DNA of 64,000 nucleotides from Lolium rigidum (GCF_022539505.1 NC_061513.1:180698017-180762016); one strand, 5' to 3'; numbered from the stretch's first letter, positions 11,261-22,190 are shown. The notes: generated from the sequence alone by a model not told the origin. Translations and numbers: made by a program.

Positions 11261-13811
11261 TATACGCAGATACGCTGCGGAAGATGAATATTTCTCTGGC
11301 AAACTTGACACCAACAGACACGCGTTTCCATGGCATCACACCTGAGAAACCAAGTTACCCTTTGGGAAAGATCTTGTTGGATGTACAATTTGGGACAAGA
11401 GAGAACTTCAGGAAATGAAGGCTGGAATTCGAAGTTATTGATTTTCCATCTCAGTATCATGTGTTACTAGGAAGACCCGCATATGCCAGATTCATGGCTG
11501 TGCCGCACTACACATACTTGCTGTGGAGAATCCCTGGACCTAACGGCCCAATAACAGTTAAAGGAAGTTTTGCTATGGCGAATAAATGCGACAAGGATTT
11601 TCATAAGCTGTCTGAAACCTTCGGGATACAAGCAGAGTACGACGCGTCTAGGCTAACAACCAATTATGATGTACTACCTGACGGAGGAAGGCCACTAAAG
11701 GAGCAAGCTTTCGACACCTCCAAGAAATCCAAGGAAGTGCAGATCCACCCGATAGATCCCAAGAAGACGAGAACTATCGGCAACAAACATGGATAGCGCA
11801 TAGGAAAGCGCGCTCGTCGAGTTCCTCCGTGAGCGCTGGGAAATCTTTGCATGGTGTCCAGCTAACATGCCAGGAGTACCCAGGCAACTTGCCGAGCATC
11901 CCCTCAATCTAGATCCAAGAGCTAGACCGATTCGACAATCTTTGCGGCGTTTCTCCGAGCCAAACCGATAAGCTATGCTATCTGAGATCCGTCGACTCAA
12001 AGAAGCGGGTTTCATCAAGGAACTACACACCGAGGCCACGTGGGTCGCCAACCCAGTGCTGGTCCCGAAGAAAAACACTGAAGTTCTTTGCATGTGCGTC
12101 GACTTCACGTGTCTCAATAAACATTATCCAAAGGATCACTTTCCCCTCCCGAGGATCGATCAAATTATCGACTCCACAGCAGGTTGCGAACGTCTTTCCT
12201 TCCTGGACGCGTATTCTGGTTACAATCAGATCCGCTTAAAAGAAGAAGATGAAGTTAAAACAGCTTTCATAACTCCTTATGGCATGTTCTGCTACAGGAC
12301 AATGCCCTTCGGGTTAAAAAACACAGGAGCCACTTACCAGAGGATGATGCAGAAGTGTTTCGCCACGCAGATTGGCAAGAACGTTCAAGTATATATCGAT
12401 GATGTCGTCATCACAACAAAGACATGGTCATCTCTCATCAACGACCTGCGAGAAACCTTCGACAACCTCGACAAGTTTCGCCTCAAGCTGAACCCGATGA
12501 AATGTTCCTTTGGAGTTCCTGCAGGAGAACTCCTCGGATACCTAGTATCAGCTTGAGGGATCGAAGCCAACCCATAAAAGATACAAGCCATCTTGACGAT
12601 GAGGAAACCAACCAAGCTTAAGGAAATACATCATCTAACTGGGTGAGTCGCAACATTAAGCAGATTTGTCGCAAGGTTGGGAGAAAAAGCGCTGCCTTTC
12701 TACGCGCTCATCAAGCAAGGGGAAAAGTTCGAGTGGAACGAAGAATCAGACAAAGCCTTTGAGCATCTCAAGCGCACTATTTCGACACCACCAGTACTGG
12801 TGGCTCCAAAAGAAAAAAAGAACCTCTCCTGCTATACATCGCGGCCACACCTCAGGTGGTCAGCACAGTCCTAGTGGTAGAGCGAGAAGAAGAAGAAGGG
12901 AAGATCCATGGAGTTCAACGACCATTATACTTCATTAGCGAGGTGCTCTCACCATCTAAGCAGCGTTACCCGCATTATCAGAAACTAGCATATGGAGTAT
13001 TCACGATAGGAAGAAAGTTGTTGCACTATTTTTCGGCACACCCGATAATAGTGGTCAACGAGGAGCCTCTCTCGAATATCTTAAACAATCCAGAAGCTAC
13101 ATGACGTGTCTCCCTTTGGGGAATCGAGCTTTCCCCTAGGGACATCACAGATGAAAAGAGAAAAGCAATCAAGTCACAAATCTTGCCAGACTTCATCGCA
13201 GAATGGATGGAACTCCAAACCACGGGACCCCCTGATTTATCGAGTAACTGGCACATGAATTTCGAGGGGACCAAGAGATTGGAAGGAGCAGGAGCAGGCG
13301 TGGTACTTGTCTCACCCCAAGGGGTCAAGATGAAGTATATATTGCGGGTGACCATCCCCAACGCATCAAATAATGAGGCAGAATATGAAGCCTTGATTCA
13401 CGGGATGAAGATGGCAATAGCGTGCGGTGCTACCCACTTAAAAATCTTAGGCGACTCCCAGCTGGTGGCTCAACAGGTGATGAACAAGTGCGACGCAGTC
13501 AATGATAGCATGATAGCATATAAGGAGGTGTACAACGAACTCGAGAAAACCTTCGATGGTTGCAAAGTAAACCACATCAGCATGCTCAACAATGATGAAG
13601 CCGACGTTTTGGCAAACATCGGCTCGCAATGCCTGCCAATACCACCTGGTGTTTTTTGGGAGGAAATCAGTGAAAGGTCAACCAAGGCGACGAAGACACC
13701 GAAGCAATCGAAGAAAAAGGAAAAGGCCAAGAAAGATTCGGGGGGCTCCAGCAGGTCAAGAAACACATACATCAGATGACGAGGAAGAACTAGAGGAAGT
13801 CATGATGATTG
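11261..13811 (+). pseudogene. gypsy protease C-terminus, RT and RNase H, tandem copy 3 (best preserved)
   Basis: Third copy, directly connected to the downstream integrase region. The RT frame 11975-12556 is open across all palm blocks, with YIDD at about 12393-12404. Codons that are stops in copies 1 and 2 are sense here: Glu in the connection domain near 12740, and Trp at about 13205. The RNase H frame from 13183 is open for 198 codons and shows NNEAEYEAL and LGDSQLVAQQV; the first catalytic position reads EG rather than DG. A stop at the RT end and another in the protease part (about 11417) still break the polyprotein. An Angela-type LTR interrupts the copy at 13812. Confidence 0.87.
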
Positions 13812-14267
13812 TGATGGGATTCGTAGAATAGAAAATAAAAAATTCCTACCGCAAGAACGANNNNNNNNNNNNNNNNNNNNNNNNNNNNNNNNNNNNNNNN
13901 NNNNNNNNNNNNNNNNNNNNNNNNNNNNNNNNNNNNNNNNNNNNNNNNNNNNNNNNNNNNGAAAATTGAACTTAATGACGTGATCTTATGCTACGCTTAT
14001 TTGGGTGTGTGTCCATTATATCATTCATCTAATGACATAACCTTGTTATTAATAACATCCAATGTTCATGATCACGAAACCATGATCATCTATTAATCAA
14101 AAAGCTAGTTATACAAGAGGCTTACTAGGGACTCCTTGTTGTTTACATAACACACATGTATCAATGTTTCGGTTAATACAATTATAGCATGGTATACAAA
14201 CATTTATCATAAACACAAAGATATATAATAACCACTTTATTATTGTCTCTTGGGCATATCTCCAATA
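13812..14267 (-). mobile_element. Angela-type Copia LTR insertion (solo LTR or hidden full element)
   Basis: The insertion starts TGATGGGATTCG and ends ATATCTCCAATA on the plus strand, the reverse of an Angela/BARE-type LTR. A 5-bp target duplication GATTG flanks it (13807-13811 and 14268-14272). A 100-N gap (13861-13960) lies inside, and such LTRs here are about 1.76 kb, so much is missing. It is either a solo LTR or an element whose interior was collapsed into the gap. It splits the pol frame between RNase H and integrase. Confidence 0.88.
13861..13960. other. Assembly gap of 100 N
   Basis: One hundred N, a placeholder size. It sits inside the Angela-type LTR. Comparison with other LTRs in the window says that at least about 1.3 kb is absent. 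Confidence 0.98.
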
Positions 14268-14272
14268 GATTG

Positions 14273-15515
14273 AAGTTCCATGGATGCAGGTGTATGTAGC
14301 ATATATCACGAGAAAGGAAATACCTCAGGATCCAGTGGCAGCACGAAGAGTTATCAGACGATCCAAGGCGTTCACTGTGGTTAAAGGAGAGCTACATAAA
14401 TGAAGTATATCAGGAGTGCTGCAGTGGTGTGTTACACCCGAAGAAGGGCGAGTCATATTAAAGGATATACATGAAGGAATATATGGCCACCACGCAAGCA
14501 GCCGAGCAATAGCAGCCAAAGCTTTTCGGGCAGGATTTTATTGGTTGTCAGCAATAGAAGACGCAAAGGAAAACGTGCGTACCTGTGAAGCTTGTCAGAT
14601 GTTCGCATCCAAACCTCAGTCACCAGCAGCAGAATTAATGCCCATACCATTGGCATGGCCTTTCGCACAATGGGGGCTAGATATGATGGGGAAATTGCAC
14701 AAGTCTTGGCCAGGAGGACACGTATATTTGCTGGTAGCTGTCGAAAAATTTACAAAGTGGATTGAAGCAATACCAGTAACGTCGGCAGACGCGTCATCAG
14801 GGATGAAATTCATCAAGGGAATAGTTTTTCGATTTGGCGTCCCTAACAGCATAGTCACGGACAATGGCATCAACTTCACTTCCCGAGAATTCAAACATTA
14901 CTGCGAAGGCGTGGGCATCAAATTACAGTTTGTATCGGTGGCGCACCCGCAAACCAATGGCCAAGTCAAAAAAGCAAATGGCATCATCTGCAATGGCATC
15001 AAGAAGCGTTTACTGACACCACTAGAAAAAGCGTGGCATACTTGGGTCGATGAGTTGCCCAACGTACTGTGGAGCATACGAACAACACCCAACACAGCGA
15101 CCCAAGAAACTCCGTTCTTCTTAGTTCATGGAGCCGAGACGGTACTCCCGATAGAGATAGAGAATAACTCTGCCAGAGTCGCAAAATACGATGAAGAAAC
15201 CTCGCGAAAGGCGCTAGAAGATGATGTGGACGCACTCGATGAAGCCAGAGACAAGGTACTAGCGAGAGTAACCACATATCAGCAAAATCTCACGAACTAC
15301 CATAGTCAACGTATGCAGCCCAGGTCGTTCGAAGTTGGCGATCTAGTAGTTCTTCTCAAGCAAGACATCCATGAAAAATTCGAGTCCCCATGGGTAGGGC
15401 CATACATAGTTACTGAAGTAATTCCAGGGGGAGCTTCAGGTTGAAGGACAAGAAGTCAGGAAAAGATGAGCCAAACCCGTGGAACGTGGCGCAGCTGCGG
15501 CGTTTCTACGCCTAG
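14273..15515 (+). pseudogene. gypsy integrase, C-terminal part of pol (catalytic Glu replaced)
   Basis: Integrase inserts element cDNA into the genome. A stop at about 14401 replaces a sense codon. From 14416 a 342-codon frame covers the HHCC zinc domain (GIYGHHASS ... CEACQ), the core with GLDMMG near 14674-14690 (first Asp) and TDNG near 14854-14866 (second Asp), and a C-terminal chromo-like or GPY-type tail. The third catalytic residue should be Glu in NGQVE; codon 14968-14970 is AAA, Lys. The frame then shifts near 15430, and the typical pol C-terminus LRRFYA ends at the TAG at 15513-15515. Dead by the active-site change alone. Confidence 0.88.
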
Positions 15516-15982
15516 AGGAAAGTCAATATAGTACAATCCACGTAAATACATTGTATCTGAAGAGCTCGCAAGTTTTCAGACGCACTCTTTCCTTTCAGGG
15601 CACCGAGTGGGGCTGAATTTTTTTAATGAGGCGGGCTTGCGATGCTGCAATATAGCATGGTTGAAATAAAAAAATTGATGAAAATACTTCTCTTTTCTTT
15701 CAAGCAACACTCGAGGGTTCGAACCCGAAAAACTTACAATATATTCGACTTGTGTATATCCGTCAATTTAAACGCCTTGGTTCCGTGAAAAACTTCGCGA
15801 ACAATAAAGATAGTAACGCCAGCCGAGATACTTAGGGGCTCAAAGGAAAAAAGATAACACAGGAATTTTCCTTGGCTTTACATAAGCCTCACAATGATAT
15901 TTACAATATACACGACTTAAAAATATATGCAATCTTGCGGTTCAGTTCCAACCAAACGCGTTTGAGAAAAGAAAAATAATTC
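15516..15982. other. Non-coding spacer of the gypsy element between pol and antisense gene
   Basis: About 470 bp, AT-rich, lying between the end of pol on the plus strand and the end of the antisense gene on the minus strand. The two genes converge here. I see no coding frame and no clear terminator signal. Confidence 0.6.
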
Positions 15983-16755
15983 CTACACAAATCTATCTAT
16001 GGTTATGTTCTCTCTTGCGGCACGGACAATTTGTGTCGAATCATCATACCGAAAGTCCTTGAAGAAATTGGCGTCCACTCTAAGAAGCTCATCGATCATT
16101 TTTTTCGGCTACGAGAGATACAACCGCACTATGTTTGTCAACATTTATCCTCCTCTTCCACGTCTTGCGGTAAAAAGTTTCGATAATATTGCTACATTCC
16201 AACTTCGAGTGGCAGACCTTCAACCAAATTAGGGAAAACTTAGCGCAAGCCATCATTTGAGCCTTCGTAAAGTCGTGGATACTCCGAGCGTATCTGAATT
16301 TACTCATAAGCTCCGGTAAGATTTTAGGGCCGAGGGTTCCGAGGAAAAACATAGCATTGTACACCATGGCCGGAGTACTCGCCGAAGAAGTCACGGAATT
16401 CTCGAACTTGGGCGGCGCGGTCCTGGAATTGAACGATACAGCGAGTACGATCTTCATCTGCCCAGAAGTCACTATCATTCTGTTTGGCAAGTTGAAGAAG
16501 GGTTTCCACCCGCGCATTTACCCGTTGTTCTTCAGCGGTAGCATCTATAAAAGGCACCTATGGAAAGAAGAATAAAGAATTGAAGCACAATAAAGGGCAC
16601 AGAAAAGATGGCAAAGGATCCATAAAACAACAGCAACATACCAGCCTTGTCGTGGCTCGCATCTGTCATCAGGTCGAGCTTATAATTCTCGCGTTGCGCA
16701 GATCGCGCAACATCAGCAGTCGCAGTTTCTTTCAACGCAAGGGCCTCCTGCGCCT
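15983..16755 (-). pseudogene. Antisense gene of the gypsy element, 3' exons (broken)
   Basis: On the minus strand one exon reads AQEALALKETATADVA and ends near 16640 at HDKAG, followed by GTATGT, a good splice donor. The next exon starts near 16557 with DATAEEQRVNARVETLLQL. It runs through FWADEDRTRCIVQFQDR, then after a frame change near 16350 through LMSKFRYARSIHDFTKAQ to ARENITIDRFV and a stop at 15983-15985. At least two frame breaks are present. I recognise the pattern from the accessory protein often annotated in wheat gypsy elements; its function is unknown. The upstream exon is cut by the solo LTR at 16756. Confidence 0.7.
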
Positions 16756-18281
16756 TGATGTCTACGGGTGCTTCTATTCTTGTAGACAGTGTTGGGCCTC
16801 CAAGAGCAGAGGTTTGTAGAACAGCAGCAAGTTTCCTTAAGTGGATCACCCAAGGTTTATCGAACTCAGGGAGGAAGAGGTCAAAGATATCCCTCTCAAG
16901 CAACCCTGCAATCACGATACAAGAAGTCTCTTGTGTCCCCAACACACCTAATACACTTGTCGGATGTATAGGTGCACTAGTTCGGCGAAGAGATAGTGAA
17001 ATACAAGTGGTATGAATGAATATGAGCAGTAGTAACGGCGCCGTAAAAGTGCTTGCCGGCGTGCGATTGATGGTAGTAATATTGCAGAAGTAAACATGCA
17101 AGAGAACAAGAAACAAGCGGTGTTTGCAGTATTGGAAACAAGGCCTAGGGATCATACTTTCACTAGTGGACACTCTCAACATTGATCGCATAAATAAATA
17201 AGTTCTCTTCCTTTGTGCTACATATACTCTTGTTTGATAATGAACACCATTCGTTGTGTAGGGCTACAAGAGCTCCCTCAAGCCGGAGTTAACAAGCGCC
17301 ACAACATTCGGCATTCATATTTAAGTAACCTTTAGAGCATAATAGATCTTTGCAACTTAAACCGAGTACTAACATAGCATACACACTCGTCACCTTTACA
17401 CTATGAAGGGGGAATAAATCACATCAATACTATCATAGTAATAATTAACTCCATAACCTACAAGAGATTATGATCATAACCTACGCCAAGTACTACACGA
17501 TGCACACACTGTCACCATTACACCGTGAAGGAGGAATAGACTACTTTAATAACATCACAAGAGTAGCACATAGATGAATAGTGATACAAAGCTCATATGA
17601 ATCTCAATCATGTAAGGCAGCTCATGAGATCATTGTATTGAAGTACATGGGAGAGAGATTAACCACATAGCTACCGGTACAGCCCTTAGCCTCGATGGAG
17701 AACTACTCCCTCCTCATGGGAGACAGCAGCGTTGATGAAGATGGCGGTGGTGTTGATGGAGAAGCCTTCCGGGGGCACTTCCCCGTCCCGGCGGCGTGCC
17801 GGAACAGAGACTCCTGTCCCCCAGATGTTGGCTTCGCGATGGCGGCGGCTCTGGAAGGTTTCTCGTACCGTGGCTTTTCTGTATCGAAGCTTTAGGTTAG
17901 GACGGCTTTAATAGGCGAAGAGGCGGCCTCGGAGGAGCCAGGGGGTGGCCCCCCATAGGCTGGCGCGCCTAGGGTCCAGGCCGCGCCGCCCTGTGGGGTG
18001 GGGCCCCCAGGGCTCCCCTCTGGTGCCTCTCTGACTCTCAGGATGCTTCCGGGGAAAATAAGGTCCTGGGCGTTGATTTCGTCCAATTCCGAGAATATTT
18101 CCTTACTAGGATTTCTGAAACCAAAAACAGCAGAAAACGAGAACCGGCACTTCGGCATCTCGTCAATAGGTTAGTTCCGGAAAACGCATAATAATGACAT
18201 AAAGTGTGTATAAAACATGTGTGTATCATCATAAAAGTAGCATGGAACATAAGAAATTATAGATACGTTTGAGACGTATCA
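16756..18281 (-). mobile_element. Solo LTR of a Triticeae gypsy element (TGATACGTC type)
   Basis: The insertion is 1526 bp, reads TGATACGTCTCAAACG on the minus strand and ends TGTAGACATCA. It is flanked by a perfect 5-bp duplication CGCCT (16751-16755 and 18282-18286). There is no internal region, so it arose by LTR-LTR recombination. It is close in length and sequence to the LTR at 61065-62593. It splits an exon of the antisense gene. Family naming (Sabrina/WHAM-like) is tentative. Confidence 0.92.
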
Positions 18282-18286
18282 CGCCT

Positions 18287-18540
18287 GCTGAAGGGCAGCT
18301 CATTCCCGATCCAAAGATTTACGAGATTGCTCCATGACAATCACAGCTTGTTTTTTCATCGACTGCAATTGTTGCCGCAACTTAGCCATCTCGTGGTTCA
18401 CCAAGATAGAACCCGACGAAACTTCCAATGAAACATCGACAGGCGCTCTCGCAGAGTGAGAAGTAGCGGGTGAAGCGTTGGAAGGTCCAACTCCAGTATA
18501 GTTATCAAAAATCAACTGGAAGACAAGAAAAATCGACATC
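18287..18540 (-). pseudogene. Antisense gene of the gypsy element, coiled-coil exon (broken)
   Basis: The minus-strand frame reads NYTGVGPSNAS, then a heptad-like stretch MAKLRQQLQSMKKQAVIVMEQ and SLDRE, then TGA and AALQQA continuing into the exon beyond the solo LTR. TGA stands where CGA (Arg) would keep the frame open, a C-to-T change typical of methylated CG sites. The exon joins directly with 16640-16755 once the LTR and one target copy are removed. Function unknown. Confidence 0.65.
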
Positions 18541-18700
18541 AGTTATTTGGCAAGGCATATTTTTTCATTCATATTCAACACATTTACATAAGGCGAGTTC
18601 CTACAAAAGATGGCTCCTAGAGAGCCCATACAAATTGTCGGGAGCAACATAAGGCGTAAATAGCTACAAAAGAGAAAAGAAAAAAGAGACACGAGTTGGT

Positions 18701-19882
18701 CTACTTGACCTCCGTCTGAGCAGTGCAAGCAGAAGCGGAGGACGTTGGGTCAAGGAAGGCGATAATTTTCTTCGAGAAATCCTTGGCATCTTTCACTAGA
18801 GCCTTCCACTTCGTCGATTTCAAACCCTTGGGAGTCCTAGCTTTCACCCAGTCAACTTCTTAGCTGCTGGCCGCGACAAGGGCGATGGTTCCTTCGATTA
18901 CAATCTTTTGGCTAGCCTGACGATAAGCAAAGCCGGATCTTCCTTTGCCAGGAAATGCTGAGTGAGCTAAGAGAAAATCTCTGGTTGGGTATCCTTCCGG
19001 AAGAAGTGGAGAAAGATGCGCTTCAGGGAAGCCCGTGCGGAGGAAATGCATGTGTGTGCCATATCGCAGTTCAGCTTAAGAATGTCGAGAGTATCGACAA
19101 GACGATCATCGGATTCTTGATTCAAAGTGTAATGCTCACCCATCTTCCCTGCTAGAGAAAAAGCAGGAGCTCGTCAGCACTAAAGATAAACAAACAACAA
19201 ACAAAAGCAGAAGGTAAATGAAAGTACGGCTTACTCAGGAATCTTCAGTTCTGCGTTTCGAGGGGCTCCACTATAGAATTTTCGCGCTCGATTTGCTGGG
19301 TCTCTTTGTTACTCAAAGCATCCTCAGCGATTTTGAGCCTCTGGCGAAGATCTTCGACAACAGCGACATCTTTTTCAGCCTTTTGGCGGGCTTCTTCGCT
19401 AGCTTTGAGCTTGGCCTCCAGCTCGTCGGCACGTTCTTCAACACGGCGGAGTGCATCTGAAAGGAAAATATCAAAGGACGTAGAATCAAGATGGAGATAT
19501 GTAAACATGCTAAGGGCAGCGAAGCTCTACCTCTTAAAGTGGCGGCCTTGTCACGGAACCCGATAAATCGGGAGCCCAATTGAATAGATTTTTCATTAAA
19601 GGCTGCACAGGAAGTCGACAAAATAGAAAAGTATAGTCATGGGAGAAAAATTCGATAAGCAAAAAAGACGACAAGCAAGAAAAAGGGAACTTACATCCAC
19701 AAGGAGAGGACCCGATATACTCCCAGTGGCAAGTTCCTGTGTGCTACCAGCCCCGGTTTTAGCTTTCTTCGACTTAGGCGCTTGGGGGCTGGGCACGGGA
19801 GTCGGTGCTTCTGAAACATGCTGTGGGGGAGGCGAATTTTCCACTTCAACACGATGTTCTTCGGAAAGAACCAGCGTGTTGG
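18701..19882 (-). pseudogene. Antisense gene of the gypsy element, middle exons (coiled coil; broken)
   Basis: Read on the minus strand, exon 3 continues from the insertion point (NTLVLSEEHRVEVEN) to 19695, where a GTAAGT donor follows. Further exons by splice signals: 19531-19602 (acceptor TGTGCAG), 19235-19456 (acceptor CTTTCAG; a charged coiled coil with ELEAKLKASEEARQKAEKD), and about 18701-19155 (TLNQESDDRLVDTLDIL ... TAQTEVK, then TAG at 18701). In-frame stops and a frameshift lie within the last exon (after EIFS) and one TGA precedes the 19235 donor. The splice-site series supports real introns. Product function unknown. Confidence 0.72.
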
Positions 19883-20931
19883 TGTTGGAGATATGCCCAA
19901 GAGGCAATAATAAAATGGTTATTATAATATATCTTTGTGTTTATGATAATGTTTACATACCATGCTATAATTGTATTAACCGAAACATTGATACATGTGT
20001 GTTATGTGAACAACAAGGAGTCCCTAGTAAGCCTCTTGTATAACTAGCTTGTTGATTAATAGATGATCATAGTTTCATGATCATGAACATTGGATGTTAT
20101 TAATAACAAGGTTATGTCATTATGTGAATGATGTAATGGACACACCCAATTAAGCGTAGCATAAGATCACCTCATTAAGTTTTTTCTATAAGCTTTTCGA
20201 TACATAGTTACCTAGTCCTTTCGACCATGAGATCATGTAAAGCACTTATACCGGAAAGGTACTTTGATTACATCAAACACCACTGCGTAAATGGGTGGTT
20301 ATAAAGGTGGGATTAAGTATCCGGAAAGTATGAGTTGAGGCATATGGATCAACAGTGGGATTTGTCCATCCCGATGACGGATAGATATACTCTGGGCCCT
20401 ATCGGTGGAATGTCGTCTAATAGCTTGCAAGCATATGAATGGTTCATAAGAGACCACATACCACGGCACGAGTAAAGAGTACTTGTCAAGAGACGAGGTT
20501 GAACGAGGTATAGAGATACCGATGATCAAACCTCGGACAAGTAAAAATATCGCGTGACAAAGGGAATTGGTATCATATGTAAATGGTTCAGTAGATCACT
20601 AAAGTCATCGTTGAATATGTGGGAGCCATTATGGATCTCCAGATCCCGCTATTGGTTATTGGTCAGAGAGAAGTCTCAACCATGTCTACATAGTTCGCAA
20701 ACCGTAGGGTGACACACTTAAGGTTTGATGTCGTTTAAGTAGATATGGAAATATGGAATGGAGTTCGAAGTTTTGTTCGGAGTCTCGGATGGGATCTAGG
20801 ACATCACGAGGAGTTCCGGAATGGTCCGGAGAATAAGATTCATATATAGGAAGTCATTTTCTAGGTTTGAAAATGATCCGGTATTTTTCCAGGGAAGGTT
20901 CTAGAAGAGTCCGGAAGAAATCGGCATGGAA

Positions 20932-21023
20932 GGTGGAGTCCCGAGGGACTCCACCCATCTTGGCCGGCCAGCCTAAGGGAGGAGGAGTCCCAAGTGGACT
21001 CCTCCCTATGGTGGCCGGCCACC
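20932..21023. repeat. Cluster of perfect palindromes upstream of the LTR TATA box
   Basis: Three inverted repeats lie within 92 bp: 11-bp arms GGTGGAGTCCC at 20932-20942 with partner 20945-20955; 10-bp arms GGAGGAGTCC at 20981-20990 with partner 20996-21005; and the continuous palindrome GGTGGCCGGCCACC at 21010-21023. TGGCCGGCCA also occurs at 20961-20970. The same arrangement recurs in the 3' LTR and in the LTRs at 32173-33950 and 39176-40947. Confidence 0.85.
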
Positions 21024-21128
21024 CCACCAAGGAAAGGGGGAGTCCCACTCCCCTAGGTTTGGTCACATGGAAGGTTTATGTTGGGGTCTTATTCGGAGAC
21101 TTTGACCTAAACCTTGGGGCTTCCACCT

Positions 21129-21136
21129 ATATATAG
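21129..21136 (+). promoter_or_regulatory. TATA box of the Angela-type 5' LTR
   Basis: TATATATA in CACCTATATATAGAGG, about 100 bp after the palindrome cluster and about 500 bp before the LTR end. The matching site in the 3' LTR is at about 27905. It is the expected promoter position for BARE/Angela-type elements. Confidence 0.6.
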
Positions 21137-21641
21137 AGGAGTGGAGAGGGGCTGGCCGGCCACATCAATACCACCATGGCCGCACCCCCTCAAGGCTGCC
21201 CTAGCCGGTGCCTCCTCTCCCAAACCCTAGCGGTTCCCTCCTACCTCTCTCTACCACATAGCTTAGGCGAAGCTCTGTCGGAGATCTCCACCACCACCGC
21301 CACCACGCCGTCGTGCTGCCGGGATTCCAAGGAGGATCTACTACTTCTGCTGCCCGCTGGAACGGGGAGAAGGACGTCGTCTTCATCAACACCGAACGTG
21401 TGACCGAGTACGGAGGTGCTGCCCGACTGTGGCACCGTGATCAAGATCTTCTACACGCTTTTGCAAGCGGCAAGTGATCGTCTACCGCAGCAACAAGAGC
21501 CTACTCTTGTAGGCTTTGGAAATCTTCAAGGGTGAGTCTCTAACATCCCCTCGTTGCTCCCGTCTTCTAGATTGCATCTTGGCTTGGATTGCGTTCTCGC
21601 GGTAGGAAATTTTTTGTTTTCTATGCAACGAATCCCTACAG

Positions 21642-21654
21642 TGGTATCAGAGCC
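21642..21654 (+). other. Primer-binding site (initiator Met tRNA type)
   Basis: TGGTATCAGAGCC follows the 5' LTR after one base. This matches the 3' end of plant initiator methionine tRNA, the usual Copia primer. Confidence 0.92.
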
Positions 21655-22190
21655 GTGTCTATGCATAGATGGTTGCACGAGTAGAACACAATTGTTTGTG
21701 GGCATTGATGCTTTGTTGTCTTTAGTTCGAGTACTTTGCATCTTTGTGGCATGGTGGGATGAACCGGCTCGGGATAACTTTACATGACCGCGTTCATGAG
21801 ACTTGCTCCACGTTTGACATGCAACTTGTATTGCATAAGTGGCTTTGCGGGTGTCTGTCTCTCCCACCATAGTGAAGATTCAATTTACTCTTTCTATTGA
21901 CAACACTAGTATCACCGTTGTGGTTCATGTTCGTAGGTAGATAAGATCTCACTCGAAAACCCTAAACCACATAAAATATGCAAACCAAATTAGAGACGTC
22001 TAACTTGTTTTTGCAGGGTTTGGTGATGTGATATGGCCATAATGTGATGATGATTATGTATGAGATGATCATTATTGTATTGTGACAACCGGCAGGAGCC
22101 TTATGGTTGTCTTTAAATTTCATGTTGAGTAGTATTTCAAAGTAGTTGTAATAGTGGCTACATGAGGTGAACAACCATGAAGACGGCGCC

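Larger units (their letters stand above)
5444..14289 (+). repeat. Tandem triplication of a pol segment, joined by plastid DNA
   Basis: Unit 1 is 5444-8347, unit 2 is 8348-11260 and unit 3 starts at 11261. Offsets are 2904 and 2913 bp. Each unit begins at TATACGCAGATA and runs through the protease C-terminus, RT and RNase H to CATGGATGCAG. Units 1 and 2 end in about 347 bp of plastid DNA. Unit 3 instead continues directly into the normal downstream pol (with an LTR insertion at 13812-14267). The layout is therefore pol-plastid-pol-plastid-pol. Copies 1 and 2 share nonsense changes that copy 3 lacks. Confidence 0.92.
19883..21640 (+). repeat. 5' LTR of the Angela-type element
   Basis: 1758 bp, TGTTGGAG ... 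CCCTACA. It carries a palindrome-rich stretch at 20932-21023, a TATA box at 21129 and a GC-rich leader rich in CCACCACC runs. The boundary is fixed by the target duplication on the left and the primer-binding site on the right. Confidence 0.93.

Noticed and set aside
5444..14289. Three independent gypsy insertions rather than a tandem duplication
   Set aside because: No LTRs, primer-binding sites or target duplications separate the copies, and all unit borders are identical.
21176..21403. GC-rich ORF MAAPPQGCPSRCLLSQ as a gene
   Set aside because: It lies inside the Angela-type 5' LTR and recurs in the 3' LTR (27952-28179). It reads through the LTR leader and has no known domain.
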